The translations under genes were made by a program, and so were the position numbers. The notes beneath the pieces are model-generated. The model was not told where the DNA came from. It saw only the letters and a program-made list of their open reading frames with translations, and did no database searches. 64,000 bases of DNA from Luteimonas sp. YGD11-2 (lineage in GTDB: Bacteria; Pseudomonadota; Gammaproteobacteria; Xanthomonadales; Xanthomonadaceae): the NCBI RefSeq assembly GCF_004118975.1, contig NZ_CP035376.1, positions 682,001 through 746,000 on the forward strand, in the 5' to 3' direction. Positions within the stretch are counted from its first letter, which is position 1. The number at the start of each line of letters is the position of its first letter. Below, one piece after another: positions 54,629-63,068 of this stretch.

Positions 54629-55021
54629 ATGAGCGAGATTCCCGGCGACCTGAAGTTCCTCAAATCCCACGAATGGGCCCGCGTCGAGGGCGACGGCAGG
54701 GTCACGGTCGGCATCTCCGACCATGCCCAGGGCCTGCTGGGTGACCTCGTCTATGTGGACCTTCCCAGCGTCGGCGATCGCGTCGAAGCCGGCACCGGTG
54801 CCGCCGTGGTCGAGTCGGTCAAGGCCGCCTCCGATGTCTATTCGCCGGTCACCGGCACCGTGGTCGCGGTGAACTCCGATCTCGCCGACAAGCCGGAGAC
54901 GATCAACGAGGATGCGTTCGGCGAAGGCTGGATCTTCGCGGTGGAAATCGAGGACAGCGAGCAGCTCAACGAACTGCTCGATCCCGACGACTACGCGTCG
55001 TTGCTCGATGACGCCGACTGA
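54629..55021 (+). CDS. gcvH: Glycine cleavage system H protein
   Basis: The 130-residue protein carries the lipoyl-lysine in VESVKAAS (residue 64 or so) after [19 protein letters not shown] protein shuttles the aminomethyl group between the P and T proteins. [20 protein letters not shown] is the expected start region. A rho-independent terminator follows 30 bases after the stop. It is spaced 106 bases from gcvT, so the two may be one transcript. Confidence 0.96.
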   Translation: MSEIPGDLKFLKSHEWARVEGDGRVTVGISDHAQGLLGDLVYVDLPSVGDRVEAGTGAAVVESVKAASDVYSPVTGTVVAVNSDLADKPETINEDAFGEGWIFAVEIEDSEQLNELLDPDDYASLLDDAD

Positions 55022-55047
55022 TCGGCGAAAGCACTGGACGCTGCATC

Positions 55048-55076
55048 GAAACGCCGCCCACGAGGCGGCGTTTTCG
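55048..55076 (+). terminator. Rho-independent terminator after gcvH
   Basis: CGCCGCC (55052-55058) pairs with GGCGGCG (55064-55070) and is followed by TTTTCGTT. It ends the gcvT-gcvH unit. Confidence 0.88.
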
Positions 55077-55811
55077 TTGCCGCGTTCGACGTGCGTGCGG
55101 GCATGCATGACCGCGCAAGCGCGGTTTCTGTTCGCGCAGTTCCGCGCAAAGGTGTCGCTGCAGCGCGCAAGATGCATCCTTTCGCTGAGTTGTTCCGCAA
55201 TGGCATGACCGGCTGCACGACGACGTTGCCGTTGCCGATCACCGGCATGACGCGCGATGGGCGATGTACGCATGCAATGCGGCGTGCATCCGAAAAGCAC
55301 TTGAAAACAGCATCGGCCGACAACGTGTCGCGCTCGACGTGCGCTGCGCGCACGCATGTCGGGGACCCGCCGCGCCGGCAGCGTGATGCCCGATGTCGAG
55401 AACGCGTGCAGACGTGCGCGGACACATGCAGCGACAGGTGTTGACAGTTAAAAAAAGCGTGATTAGGTTTCGCCGAAACCACGCAACCGCAGGGACGAGT
55501 GATCAAGGCCGGGACGACATCGCACGCGACAACGCAGCCTTCCGCCCAGAAACACGACAAGGTGGAACCGGTCCTCGTCTCCCATGCAAAAACAGCACCC
55601 CGTTTCGGACACGCCCGCGCCATCCAGGCACGGGCGTTTTCCTGCGGGTGCGTCGGACATCGAATCGGCAGTGCGTGCCGGCCGGGTCGCGACGCAGGTA
55701 TCCGTTCCGATGCGCGTCGCGCGTCGGCGGTTGGTCGCGGGTCCGATCCCCGCGGCGTTCGCGAACTGGGCACGTAGTACCCGAAGTTCCATTGACGAGG
55801 AGAGCCATCCC
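55077..55811. other. Gene-free region, long leader of the histone-like gene
   Basis: About 735 bases between the gcvH terminator and the histone-like gene. A small perfect hairpin (ACCGCGCAAGCGCGGT, about 55110-55125) and the promoter at 55441 are the recognisable parts. An open frame from 55584 runs in frame into the histone gene but has no protein-like conservation pattern and lacks a ribosome site. If the promoter is used, the leader is about 335 bases. Confidence 0.6.
55441..55480 (+). promoter_or_regulatory. Promoter and overlapping palindrome upstream of the histone-like gene
   Basis: TTGACA (55441-55446) is a perfect -35, with TAGGTT (55464-55469) 17 bases downstream as a weak -10. 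The -10 overlaps the palindrome GGTTTCGCCGAAACC (55466-55480), an arrangement suited to a repressor. An A-rich stretch (AAAAAAA) lies between the two elements. Confidence 0.65.
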
Positions 55812-56345
55812 ATGGCCACGAAGAAAGCCACCAAGAAATCGGCAACCAAGAAGACTGCCAAGAAAGCCGCGGCCACCAAGCGCGTGAGCAAGGTTGCCAA
55901 GAAGGCAACCGCCCGCAAGGCGGCGGCGAAGAAGACCACCGCGCGCAAGGCTGCAGCCAAGAAGACCACCGCACGCAAGGCCGCAACCAAGAAGACCACG
56001 GCCCGCAAGTCGGCAGCCAAGAAGACCACCGCGCGCAAGGCGGCAGCGAAGAAGTCGACGGCCCGCAAGGCCGCGACCGGCCGCAAGTCGACCGCGAAGA
56101 AGGCGGCGACCCGCAAGACCGCGAAGAAGGCCGTTGCCAAGCGTCCGGCGGCAAAGAAGGCGACTGCGCGCAAGTCGACGGCGAAGAAGGCCGCGACCCG
56201 CAAGACGCCTGCGAAGAAGACCGCGCGCAAGGCAACCGCCAAGAAGGCGGCGCCGCGCAAGGCCGTTGCCAAGAAGATGCCGCGTCGTGCGGCCAAGAAG
56301 CCTGCGCCGGTTGCCATCCCGGCAGCACCGGCTCCGCTGATGTAA
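55812..56345 (+). CDS. Histone H1-like, lysine/alanine-rich DNA-binding protein
   Basis: The 177-residue protein is made almost wholly of Lys, Ala, Thr and Arg, in imperfect repeats of KKTTARKAAA type, ending in a Pro/Ala tail. Such proteins resemble the C-terminal domain of eukaryotic H1 and bacterial HctB/AlgP proteins, and bind DNA without sequence preference. The ribosome site GAGGAGAG lies ten bases before ATG 55812, which decides the start. The repeated codons make length change by slippage or unequal recombination likely. A terminator follows at 56376. Confidence 0.9.
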   Translation: MATKKATKKSATKKTAKKAAATKRVSKVAKKATARKAAAKKTTARKAAAKKTTARKAATKKTTARKSAAKKTTARKAAAKKSTARKAATGRKSTAKKAATRKTAKKAVAKRPAAKKATARKSTAKKAATRKTPAKKTARKATAKKAAPRKAVAKKMPRRAAKKPAPVAIPAAPAPLM

Positions 56346-56375
56346 GCCGCACCCAGAAGGCGGCGTCATCCCGGA

Positions 56376-56411
56376 CCCCTTCCGCTGCCCAGGCGGAGGG
56401 GGTTCTTGTTT
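56376..56411 (+). terminator. Rho-independent terminator after the histone-like gene
   Basis: CCCCTTCCGC pairs with GCGGAGGGGG (one G-T wobble) and is followed by TTCTTGTTT. It sits just before the end of the convergent serine hydrolase gene. Confidence 0.82.
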
Positions 56412-56418
56412 ATGCGGG

Positions 56419-57807
56419 TCAGTGCGGCCGGGCGTGTGCGCTGGACGCTGCGGCACCTGGTGCGGTGCTGTCGCCGGCGCGGTCGGCGTAGAGCAGGTCG
56501 TCGATATCGATATCCAGCCAGCGGTGGTGCTGCAGGCCGAGCGCGCGGTCGATGATGGTGGGCATCAGGCCGGACGGCAGGCTGCTCTCGCTGTTCCACA
56601 GCACCACCATGCCGAAGTCGCTCTCCGGCACCATCGCCATCACGCCGCGGTAGCCCTGCACCGCACCGCCATGGAAGACCACGCGATGGCCGGCGTAATC
56701 GTAGACGCGCCAGCCGAGCCCGTAGCCGGCGGCATTGAGGCGTTCGCTGCGCCACGATCCCGCGCGGCTGCGCATTTCGCCGGGCGTGCCGACGATCGGC
56801 GAATGCAGCGTTGCCAGCAGCGGTGCAGGCAGCACGTCCGGGCGATGGCCGGTATGCGCGATGAGCCACTGCGCCATGTCGCTGATGCTGGCGTTGACGC
56901 CTGCGGCGGGCGCCACCCGGTAGTAGGTGGGCTTGGGCATCAGCGATGTCCAGCCGCGGTTGGCGCGCACGTGCGGCTTGGCCCAGCGCGGGCTTGCCTG
57001 GATGCCGTCGAGGCCATAGCTGGCATCGTTCATGCCGAGCGGCTTGAACAGGCGCCGTGATACCGCTTCGCTGAAGAACTGCCCGGAGGTCGCGAACACC
57101 ACGTCGCCGACCAGGCTGAAGGCGACGTTCTGGTAGCCGTAACAGTCGCCCGGCGCGCAGGCCATGTTGGCCGACGACAGCCGCTGCACGAGGGTGGTGT
57201 AGTCGGTGCCGGCCTCGATGTCGCGGTCGTAGGTATGGCGCGGCAGGCCGACGCGGTGGCTCAGCACGTCGGCAACGGTGACCTGCTGGGCCGCATTGGG
57301 GTCGGCCAAGCGCAGGCCCGGCATGTAGTCGACCACCTTGCTGTCCCAGCGCAGCGCGCCTTCGGACACGAGCACGCCGGCAATGGTGCCGGCGAACGAC
57401 TTCGACAGCGATGCCAGCCGGAACACGGTGTGTGCATCCACCGGCTCGGCGGCGCGCACGTCGGTGATGCCGTAACCGCGCGCGCTGAGCACGCGGCCGT
57501 TGTGGACGATGGCCATGGCCAGCCCGGGCACGCGCTGGTCGGCCACCAGTGCCTGCGCCATCGCCTCGAATTCACGCACATTGAAGGACGCTGGCAGCGG
57601 CTTCGCATCCACCGGCGGTGGCCGCTGTTCGGGACGGCCGTCGGTCGGACGCGGGAATACCGGCATCGGCTCCGCCGCGGAAGGCGCAACCTGCGCATGC
57701 GTGGGAAGGTCCTGCGCGGTGGTGCCGAGGGCCAGTGGCATCAGCATGCCGACCAGTCCAAGTTGCCATGCGCGTCCCCACCGACGGCGAAGCACCTTGT
57801 CTTTCAT
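56419..57807 (-). CDS. Serine hydrolase of the beta-lactamase/PBP4-like family
   Basis: The 462-residue protein has a signal peptide (residues about 13-31) and a beta-lactamase class C-like fold. The catalytic SLSK (Ser133, Lys136), CYGYQN (the Tyr-x-Asn motif, near residue 224) and FHGGAVQGY (the KTG-equivalent HGG, near residue 400) are all present. Such enzymes can be D-aminopeptidases, esterases or peptidoglycan hydrolases; a true beta-lactamase is unlikely in this subgroup. It should act in the periplasm. The start at 57807 leaves a good signal peptide. Confidence 0.88.
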   Translation of the reverse strand: MKDKVLRRRWGRAWQLGLVGMLMPLALGTTAQDLPTHAQVAPSAAEPMPVFPRPTDGRPEQRPPPVDAKPLPASFNVREFEAMAQALVADQRVPGLAMAIVHNGRVLSARGYGITDVRAAEPVDAHTVFRLASLSKSFAGTIAGVLVSEGALRWDSKVVDYMPGLRLADPNAAQQVTVADVLSHRVGLPRHTYDRDIEAGTDYTTLVQRLSSANMACAPGDCYGYQNVAFSLVGDVVFATSGQFFSEAVSRRLFKPLGMNDASYGLDGIQASPRWAKPHVRANRGWTSLMPKPTYYRVAPAAGVNASISDMAQWLIAHTGHRPDVLPAPLLATLHSPIVGTPGEMRSRAGSWRSERLNAAGYGLGWRVYDYAGHRVVFHGGAVQGYRGVMAMVPESDFGMVVLWNSESSLPSGLMPTIIDRALGLQHHRWLDIDIDDLLYADRAGDSTAPGAAASSAHARPH

Positions 57808-57888
57808 CGGGTCTGTCCCCTGCGTATGCTTGCTTGCGGGCCGATCATAACGCCTGATTCCTGTCTTGCATGAATAAGGGGAGCTTTG

Positions 57889-58491
57889 ATGGGTAGCATG
57901 CTGATCCTGCTGGTAATTGTCGGCCTGGCAATCGTCGTCGCGATGTGGGGCGTGGGCATCTACAACGGCCTCGTCACCGCCCGCAACGCATTCAAGAACG
58001 CCTTCGCCCAGATCGACGTGCAGCTGCAGCGTCGCTTCGACCTGATTCCCAACCTCGTCGAGACCGCGAAGGGTTACCTCTCGCACGAGCGGCAGACGCT
58101 CGAGGCGGTGGTGGCCGCGCGCGGTGCGGCGATCAATGGCCTGCAGGCGGCGGCGGCCAATCCGGGCGACCCGGCGGCGATGGCCGAACTTGCGCAGACG
58201 CAGGGCGCGCTCAATGGGGCGCTCGGGCGGCTGCTTGCGGTGGTGGAGGCCTATCCGGACCTCAAGGCCAGCCAGAACATGATGCAGCTCACCGAGGAGC
58301 TGACCAGCACGGAGAACCGCGTCGCCTTCGCACGCCAGGCCTACAACGATGCGGCGATGGCCTACAACAACAGGCGCGAGGTGTTCCCGTCGAGCATCGT
58401 CGCCGGCATGTTCCGTTTCGAACCGGCCGCGCTGCTGGAGATCGCCGCCGACCGCGCCGAAGTGCGCGAGGCGCCGAAGGTGCAGTTCTGA
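57889..58491 (+). CDS. lemA: LemA-family membrane protein
   Basis: The 200-residue protein has one N-terminal membrane helix (about 4-22) and the LemA helical domain: YNGLVTARNAFKNAFAQIDV, QLQRRFDLIPNLVETAKGYL, and AYNDAAMAYNNRREVFPSSI. The function is unsettled; it is often paired with a protease. The M48 peptidase gene follows after 26 bases, and the pair occurs together in many genomes. The start at 57889 follows AGGGGAG. Confidence 0.93.
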   Translation: MGSMLILLVIVGLAIVVAMWGVGIYNGLVTARNAFKNAFAQIDVQLQRRFDLIPNLVETAKGYLSHERQTLEAVVAARGAAINGLQAAAANPGDPAAMAELAQTQGALNGALGRLLAVVEAYPDLKASQNMMQLTEELTSTENRVAFARQAYNDAAMAYNNRREVFPSSIVAGMFRFEPAALLEIAADRAEVREAPKVQF

Positions 58492-58517
58492 CCCGCGGGC
58501 GCTGACGCAGCGAGCCG

Positions 58518-60401
58518 ATGAACTTCTTCGAGCGGCAGGCGCAGGCACGGCGCAACACCACCCGGCTGGTCGTGCTGTTCGCGCTGGCGGTGCTGTGCAT
58601 CGTGGTGCTGGTGGACGTGGCGGTGCTGCTGTTCTTCGGCGGCAGTGTAGGCACCCTGGTGGGTGCCAGCATCGTCACCGTGATGATCATCGGCCTGGGC
58701 TCGCTGTACCGCATGGCGAGCCTGCGTGCAGGCGGCGAACGCGTGGCCACCCAGCTCGGCGGCGTGGCGGTGCCGGAGGACACCACCGATCCGCAGCTGC
58801 GCCGCCTGCGCAACGTGGTCGAGGAAATGGCGATCGCCTCCGGGGTGCCGGTACCGGCCCTGTTCGTGCTCGAGCACGAACAGGGCATCAACGCGTTCGC
58901 GGCCGGCTACGCGCCGACCGACGCCGCGGTGGCGGTGACCCGCGGCGCCCTTGAACGCCTCAACCGCGACGAGTTGCAGGGCGTGATCGCCCATGAGTTC
59001 AGCCATGTGCTCAATGGCGACATGCGCATCAACATCCGGCTCATGGGCGTGTTGTTCGGCATCCTGATGCTTGGCCTGATCGGCCGCAGGATCCTCATCC
59101 ATGGCGCCGCCTCGCGCAGCCGCGATGGTGCGTTCGTGCTGGTGATGGCGCTGATCTGCCTGGTCATCGGCTACGCCGGCGTGTTCTTCGGGCGTATGAT
59201 CAAGGCCGGCGTGAGCCGGTCGCGCGAAGTCCTCGCCGATGCGTCCGCGGTGCAGTTCACCCGCCAGACGCAGGGGCTTGCCGGCGCGTTGAAGAAGATC
59301 GGCGGCGTGCAGGAAGGCTCGAAGCTGCAGGAGCGCGCCGATGCCGAGGAGATCAGCCACATGCTGTTCGGCGATGGCGTGGGCTTCGCCGGTCTGTTGG
59401 CCACCCATCCTCCGCTGATCAGGCGCATCCAGGCACTGGAGCCCGGCTTCAGCGGCGAACAGCTGGCCGGGCTGCAGGCACGCTGGCTGCGCTCACCGCC
59501 CAACGGTCTCGAGGAGGACGTGCAGCTCGGCCTGGCCGCACGCGATGACGGCCCGCTGCCATCTGCCGCGGCCCGGATCGCGGTGACGCCGCCGATGATC
59601 GCGGCCCACGTGGCCGAGCCCGCGGACGACGACTGGACACGTGCCGGCGCCATCGTGGCGGCGATCCCCGCTGCCCTGCAGCAGGCCGCGCGACGGCGCG
59701 ACGAGGTGATGGCGGTGCTGTTCGCGCTGCTGCTGGATGGCGACGAGGCCATCCGCGGGCGCCAGCACGCCGAGATCGCCGCGCGCATGGGCATGCCTGT
59801 GGCCGACCTGGCCACCCATCTGCGCGACGGCATGCAGGAACTGCATCCGATGCAGCGGCTGCCGCTGGCGCAGCTGGCCTTCCCGGTGCTGCGCATGCGC
59901 CCGCGTCCGGAACTCGCGGTATTCCTCGACGTGGTCGAGGCGATGGTGCACGCCGATCGCCGGGTCTCGCTGTTCGAATACTGCCTCGGGCGGCTGCTGC
60001 AGGTGCAGGTCACCGAATCGCTCGACCCGGGCCGCCATGCGCGCTTCGGGCGGCAGCGCGCCGTCAACGTGCGGCAGGAGTTCGCCACCCTGCTGGCGGT
60101 GGTGGCGCAGGCCGGGCACCCCGATGACGCCGACGGCGCACGCCGCGCGTATCTCGCCGGCCTGCAGCGCGTGCTGCCGCGCGACCACATGCCCTATGTG
60201 CCGCCGGACGACCCGGTGCAGGCACTGGATGCGGTGTGGGATCCCCTCGATCGGCTGGAGCCGGTCGCCAAGCAGATGCTGGTGGAGGCGATCACCGACG
60301 CCATCCTGCACGACGGCCGCATCTCGGTGCAGGAGGCCGAGCTGCTGCGCATGGTCTGCGCGGTGCTGCACTGCCCGCTGCCGCCGGTGCTGGATCACTA
60401 G
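58518..60401 (+). CDS. M48 family metallopeptidase (HtpX-like) with extended C-terminus
   Basis: The 627-residue protein has two N-terminal spans, the zinc motif HEFSH (159-163) and a downstream Glu ligand in SREVLADASAV (about 237), with two more spans between. The C-terminal 280 residues are a soluble, helical part not usual in HtpX itself. It lies in an operon with lemA and probably handles damaged membrane proteins. Its length is about twice that of E. coli HtpX. Confidence 0.9.
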   Translation: MNFFERQAQARRNTTRLVVLFALAVLCIVVLVDVAVLLFFGGSVGTLVGASIVTVMIIGLGSLYRMASLRAGGERVATQLGGVAVPEDTTDPQLRRLRNVVEEMAIASGVPVPALFVLEHEQGINAFAAGYAPTDAAVAVTRGALERLNRDELQGVIAHEFSHVLNGDMRINIRLMGVLFGILMLGLIGRRILIHGAASRSRDGAFVLVMALICLVIGYAGVFFGRMIKAGVSRSREVLADASAVQFTRQTQGLAGALKKIGGVQEGSKLQERADAEEISHMLFGDGVGFAGLLATHPPLIRRIQALEPGFSGEQLAGLQARWLRSPPNGLEEDVQLGLAARDDGPLPSAAARIAVTPPMIAAHVAEPADDDWTRAGAIVAAIPAALQQAARRRDEVMAVLFALLLDGDEAIRGRQHAEIAARMGMPVADLATHLRDGMQELHPMQRLPLAQLAFPVLRMRPRPELAVFLDVVEAMVHADRRVSLFEYCLGRLLQVQVTESLDPGRHARFGRQRAVNVRQEFATLLAVVAQAGHPDDADGARRAYLAGLQRVLPRDHMPYVPPDDPVQALDAVWDPLDRLEPVAKQMLVEAITDAILHDGRISVQEAELLRMVCAVLHCPLPPVLDH

Positions 60402-60496
60402 CAATCGCCGGGATCACAGCCGTGTGCAGGTGCCGCGTAGGCGCATGTTTCGCAGGCTGCGCCGATTGATCTGTTCGGCGCGCATGGACGCGCGGC

Positions 60497-61750
60497 CTAC
60501 GGCTCCCAGTCCGGCAGCTTCTTCGCCACCGGCATGTTCTTCAGCGATACATATGCCGGCAGGCCGTCGCGGTAGGGTGGCCACGCTTCGCCGCGCACCA
60601 GCGGTTGCAGGTAACGGCGCGCGGCCGCGGTGATGCCGTAGCCGTCGCGACGCAGGAACGCCCCCGGCATCTTCTTCTCGCGATTGGCCACCCGCGTCAG
60701 CGGTGCCGGCTCGATGGTCCAGCGGTACGGGCTCGCGGACACGCGGCGTACCGCCGGCATCGTCGCGTTGCGGCCTTCGAGTGCATAACGCACCGCGGCA
60801 CGACCGACGGCGATGGCCTGGTCGAGGTCGGTCTTGGAGGCGATATGCCGCGCCGAACGCTGCAGGTAGTCGGGCACCGCCCAGTGCACCTTGAGCCCGA
60901 GGGCATCCTTCACCCGGCCCGCGAGGTAGGGCGCGACGCCGCCGAGCTGGGCATGGCCGAACGCATCGCTGCCGCCGCCGGACTCCGCAACGAACCTGCC
61001 GTCGGCGGTGCGGATGCCTTCGCTTGCAACCACCACGCACCAGCCGACGCGATCGACCACCGCCTGCACGCGGGCGAGGAAGTCGGCCTCGTCATAGGCG
61101 CGCTCGGGAAACAGGATCAGGTGCGGTGCGTCGTCCGGGCCGTCGCCGGCAAGCCCGGCCGCCGCCGCGAGCCAGCCGGCGTGGCGGCCCATCGCCTCGT
61201 ACACGAACACGCGGGTCGACGAGCCCGCCATCGAGGCCACGTCCAGCGCCGCCTCGCGCACCGACACCGCGGTGTATTTCGCGGCCGAGCCGAAGCCGGG
61301 CGAAGAGTCGGTGACCGCGAGATCGTTGTCGATGGTCTTGGGGACGCCGATGCAGGTCAGCGGGTAGTCCGAAGCTTCCGCCAGCTGCGACACCTTGAGC
61401 GCGGTGTCGGCGGAATCGTTGCCGCCGTTGTAGAGGAACCAGCGCACGTCGTGCGCGCGGAACACGTCGAGCAGGCGCTGGTATTTCGCGCGGTCCTCGT
61501 CGAGCGACTTCAGCTTGAAGCGGCACGAGCCGAAGGCACCGCCCGGCGTGTGTGCCAGTGCGCGGATATCGGCGATGCGCTCGCGACCGGTATCGACGAG
61601 GTCCTCGCGCAATGCACCGAGGATGCCCTCGCGCGCGGCGAGCACGCGGATGCGTCGCGCGCGCGCCTCGGTGATGACCCCGGATGCGGTGGCGTTGATG
61701 ACGGCGGTGACGCCGCCGGACTGGGCGTAGAGCAGGTTTCCTGTGGCCAT
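60497..61750 (-). CDS. pfp: 6-phosphofructokinase, pyrophosphate-dependent type
   Basis: The 417-residue enzyme phosphorylates fructose-6-phosphate, with pyrophosphate as the likely donor. LLYAQSGGVTAVINATASGV is the donor-binding start, YNGGNDSADTALKVS replaces the Gly-Gly-Asp-Gly of ATP enzymes by GGND, and PKTIDNDLAVTD holds the catalytic Asp. The pattern fits the PPi-type enzyme known from Xanthomonas. The start at 61750 (MATGNLLYAQ) is the family start. Divergent from adk, with a gap of 161 bases. Confidence 0.9.
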   Translation of the reverse strand: MATGNLLYAQSGGVTAVINATASGVITEARARRIRVLAAREGILGALREDLVDTGRERIADIRALAHTPGGAFGSCRFKLKSLDEDRAKYQRLLDVFRAHDVRWFLYNGGNDSADTALKVSQLAEASDYPLTCIGVPKTIDNDLAVTDSSPGFGSAAKYTAVSVREAALDVASMAGSSTRVFVYEAMGRHAGWLAAAAGLAGDGPDDAPHLILFPERAYDEADFLARVQAVVDRVGWCVVVASEGIRTADGRFVAESGGGSDAFGHAQLGGVAPYLAGRVKDALGLKVHWAVPDYLQRSARHIASKTDLDQAIAVGRAAVRYALEGRNATMPAVRRVSASPYRWTIEPAPLTRVANREKKMPGAFLRRDGYGITAAARRYLQPLVRGEAWPPYRDGLPAYVSLKNMPVAKKLPDWEP

Positions 61751-61911
61751 CGTGGTGGTTCGCGGCAGTGGAAAGGGGGAGGGCGGCCGTGCCGGATTTC
61801 TCTCGTGGCGGCCGGGGTGGATACGGTACAGTGCGCCCTGTCTATGCGCGGCGGATGGTCCAGACGAGCCTGGCTGCGGCGAATTCCCGTTTGTAAGGAG
61901 TGGAGTCTTCG

Positions 61912-62490
61912 ATGCGACTGGTTCTTTTGGGTGCGCCCGGTTCGGGCAAGGGCACGCAGGCGGCACGGCTGAGGGAATACCTGCAGGTCCCGCACATCTC
62001 CACCGGCGACCTGCTGCGCGCGGAAGTCGCGGCGCAGTCGCCGCTGGGGCTGCAGGCGAAGGAAGTGATGGCGCGCGGCGACCTGGTCTCCGACGACATA
62101 CTGCTCGGCATGCTGCGTGACCGCTTCTCGCGCGACGACACCCGCGCCGGATTCATCCTCGACGGCTACCCGCGCAACCTCGCCCAGGCCGCCGCGCTCG
62201 GGGAGCTGCTGGCCGACCTCGGCCAGTCCTTCGATGCCGCGGTCCAGCTCGAGGTCGACAACGAGCTGCTGGTCGAGCGCCTCGCCGGGCGTGCGCAGGC
62301 AGAAGGCCGCGCCGACGACAACCCCGAATCGGTGCGCAAGCGCCTGCAGGTCTACGACCAGCAGACCGCGCCGGTGATCGAGTACTACCGCCAGCAGGGC
62401 CAGCTGACCGTCATCGACGGCGTTGGCAGCCTCGACGAGGTATTCAACCGCATCCTCGGCGCGATCCAGGTCGAGAAGCCGGTCGGCTGA
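61912..62490 (+). CDS. adk: Adenylate kinase
   Basis: The 192-residue enzyme interconverts 2 ADP with ATP and AMP. GAPGSGKGT (7-15), DGYPRNLAQA and the short LID region (without the zinc-finger insert) are seen. The start at 61912 follows AAGGAGTGGAG. It is followed by a small membrane protein and mpl; the spacing allows one transcript for all three. Confidence 0.96.
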   Translation: MRLVLLGAPGSGKGTQAARLREYLQVPHISTGDLLRAEVAAQSPLGLQAKEVMARGDLVSDDILLGMLRDRFSRDDTRAGFILDGYPRNLAQAAALGELLADLGQSFDAAVQLEVDNELLVERLAGRAQAEGRADDNPESVRKRLQVYDQQTAPVIEYYRQQGQLTVIDGVGSLDEVFNRILGAIQVEKPVG

Positions 62491-62504
62491 CCATCCTGCA
62501 GGCG

Positions 62505-63011
62505 GTGCGCCGCTGCTGGCACTGGATGGGTGGCACCGCGCCGCTCGGCGTGCTGCCCGGCGGGGTGACGCCTGTGCTTGCCGCGTGGCTGTTCGCACTG
62601 CTGGTGACTGCCGCGGTGGATGCTGCGGCGCCGATCCCATCCTCTCTGACACGTGCCGCGCTGGTGCTTGCCGCCGAGGTGGCGCTGGGCTGGGCAATCC
62701 TCGCGCTGGCCGGACGCACCCCGCTGCGCACGCAGGTACTGCTGGCGCAGGGTCTGCTGGCGGCATTGCGCAATGCGGTGCTGGCGCCGGTGTCGCTGCT
62801 GCTGGTGGCCGATGCCGGCGGCCTTGCCCCCGCGGCGGTACTCGCGGTCGCGGTGGCCGTGGGGCTTGCGACCGTCGCGGTGATGGCGGTGCTGGTGCGT
62901 CGCTATCTCGATCTCTGGCAGCAGGCTCTTGGCCGCTCGCGCCGCATGGCCGGCGCGGTGCTGCTGGTGACGGCGGTGCTGCTGCTGGGCCTGGAGGCAA
63001 TACCGCACTGA
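62505..63011 (+). CDS. Small multi-span membrane protein of unknown function
   Basis: The product is mostly hydrophobic, with about four spans (for example VLAAWLFALLVTAAVDAAA and AAVLAVAVAVGLATVAVMAV). No motif is recognised. The start may be GTG 62505 (168 residues) or ATG 62526. It lies between adk and mpl, in the same direction. No function is suggested beyond an inner-membrane location. Confidence 0.6.
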   Translation: MRRCWHWMGGTAPLGVLPGGVTPVLAAWLFALLVTAAVDAAAPIPSSLTRAALVLAAEVALGWAILALAGRTPLRTQVLLAQGLLAALRNAVLAPVSLLLVADAGGLAPAAVLAVAVAVGLATVAVMAVLVRRYLDLWQQALGRSRRMAGAVLLVTAVLLLGLEAIPH

Positions 63012-63068
63012 AGCCGCGCGCCATCGGTGCCACCATCGATGGTCTCGGCTAGAGTGCGCGCTCGTTCC

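Noticed and set aside
55584..55811. An in-frame 76-residue N-terminal extension of the histone-like protein
   Set aside because: It has no ribosome site and no protein-like pattern, while ATG 55812 has a strong GAGGAGAG.
56419..57807. Calling the serine hydrolase a beta-lactamase resistance enzyme
   Set aside because: The motifs fit the wide S12 family, most members of which are not resistance enzymes. HGG in place of KTG points away from a true AmpC.
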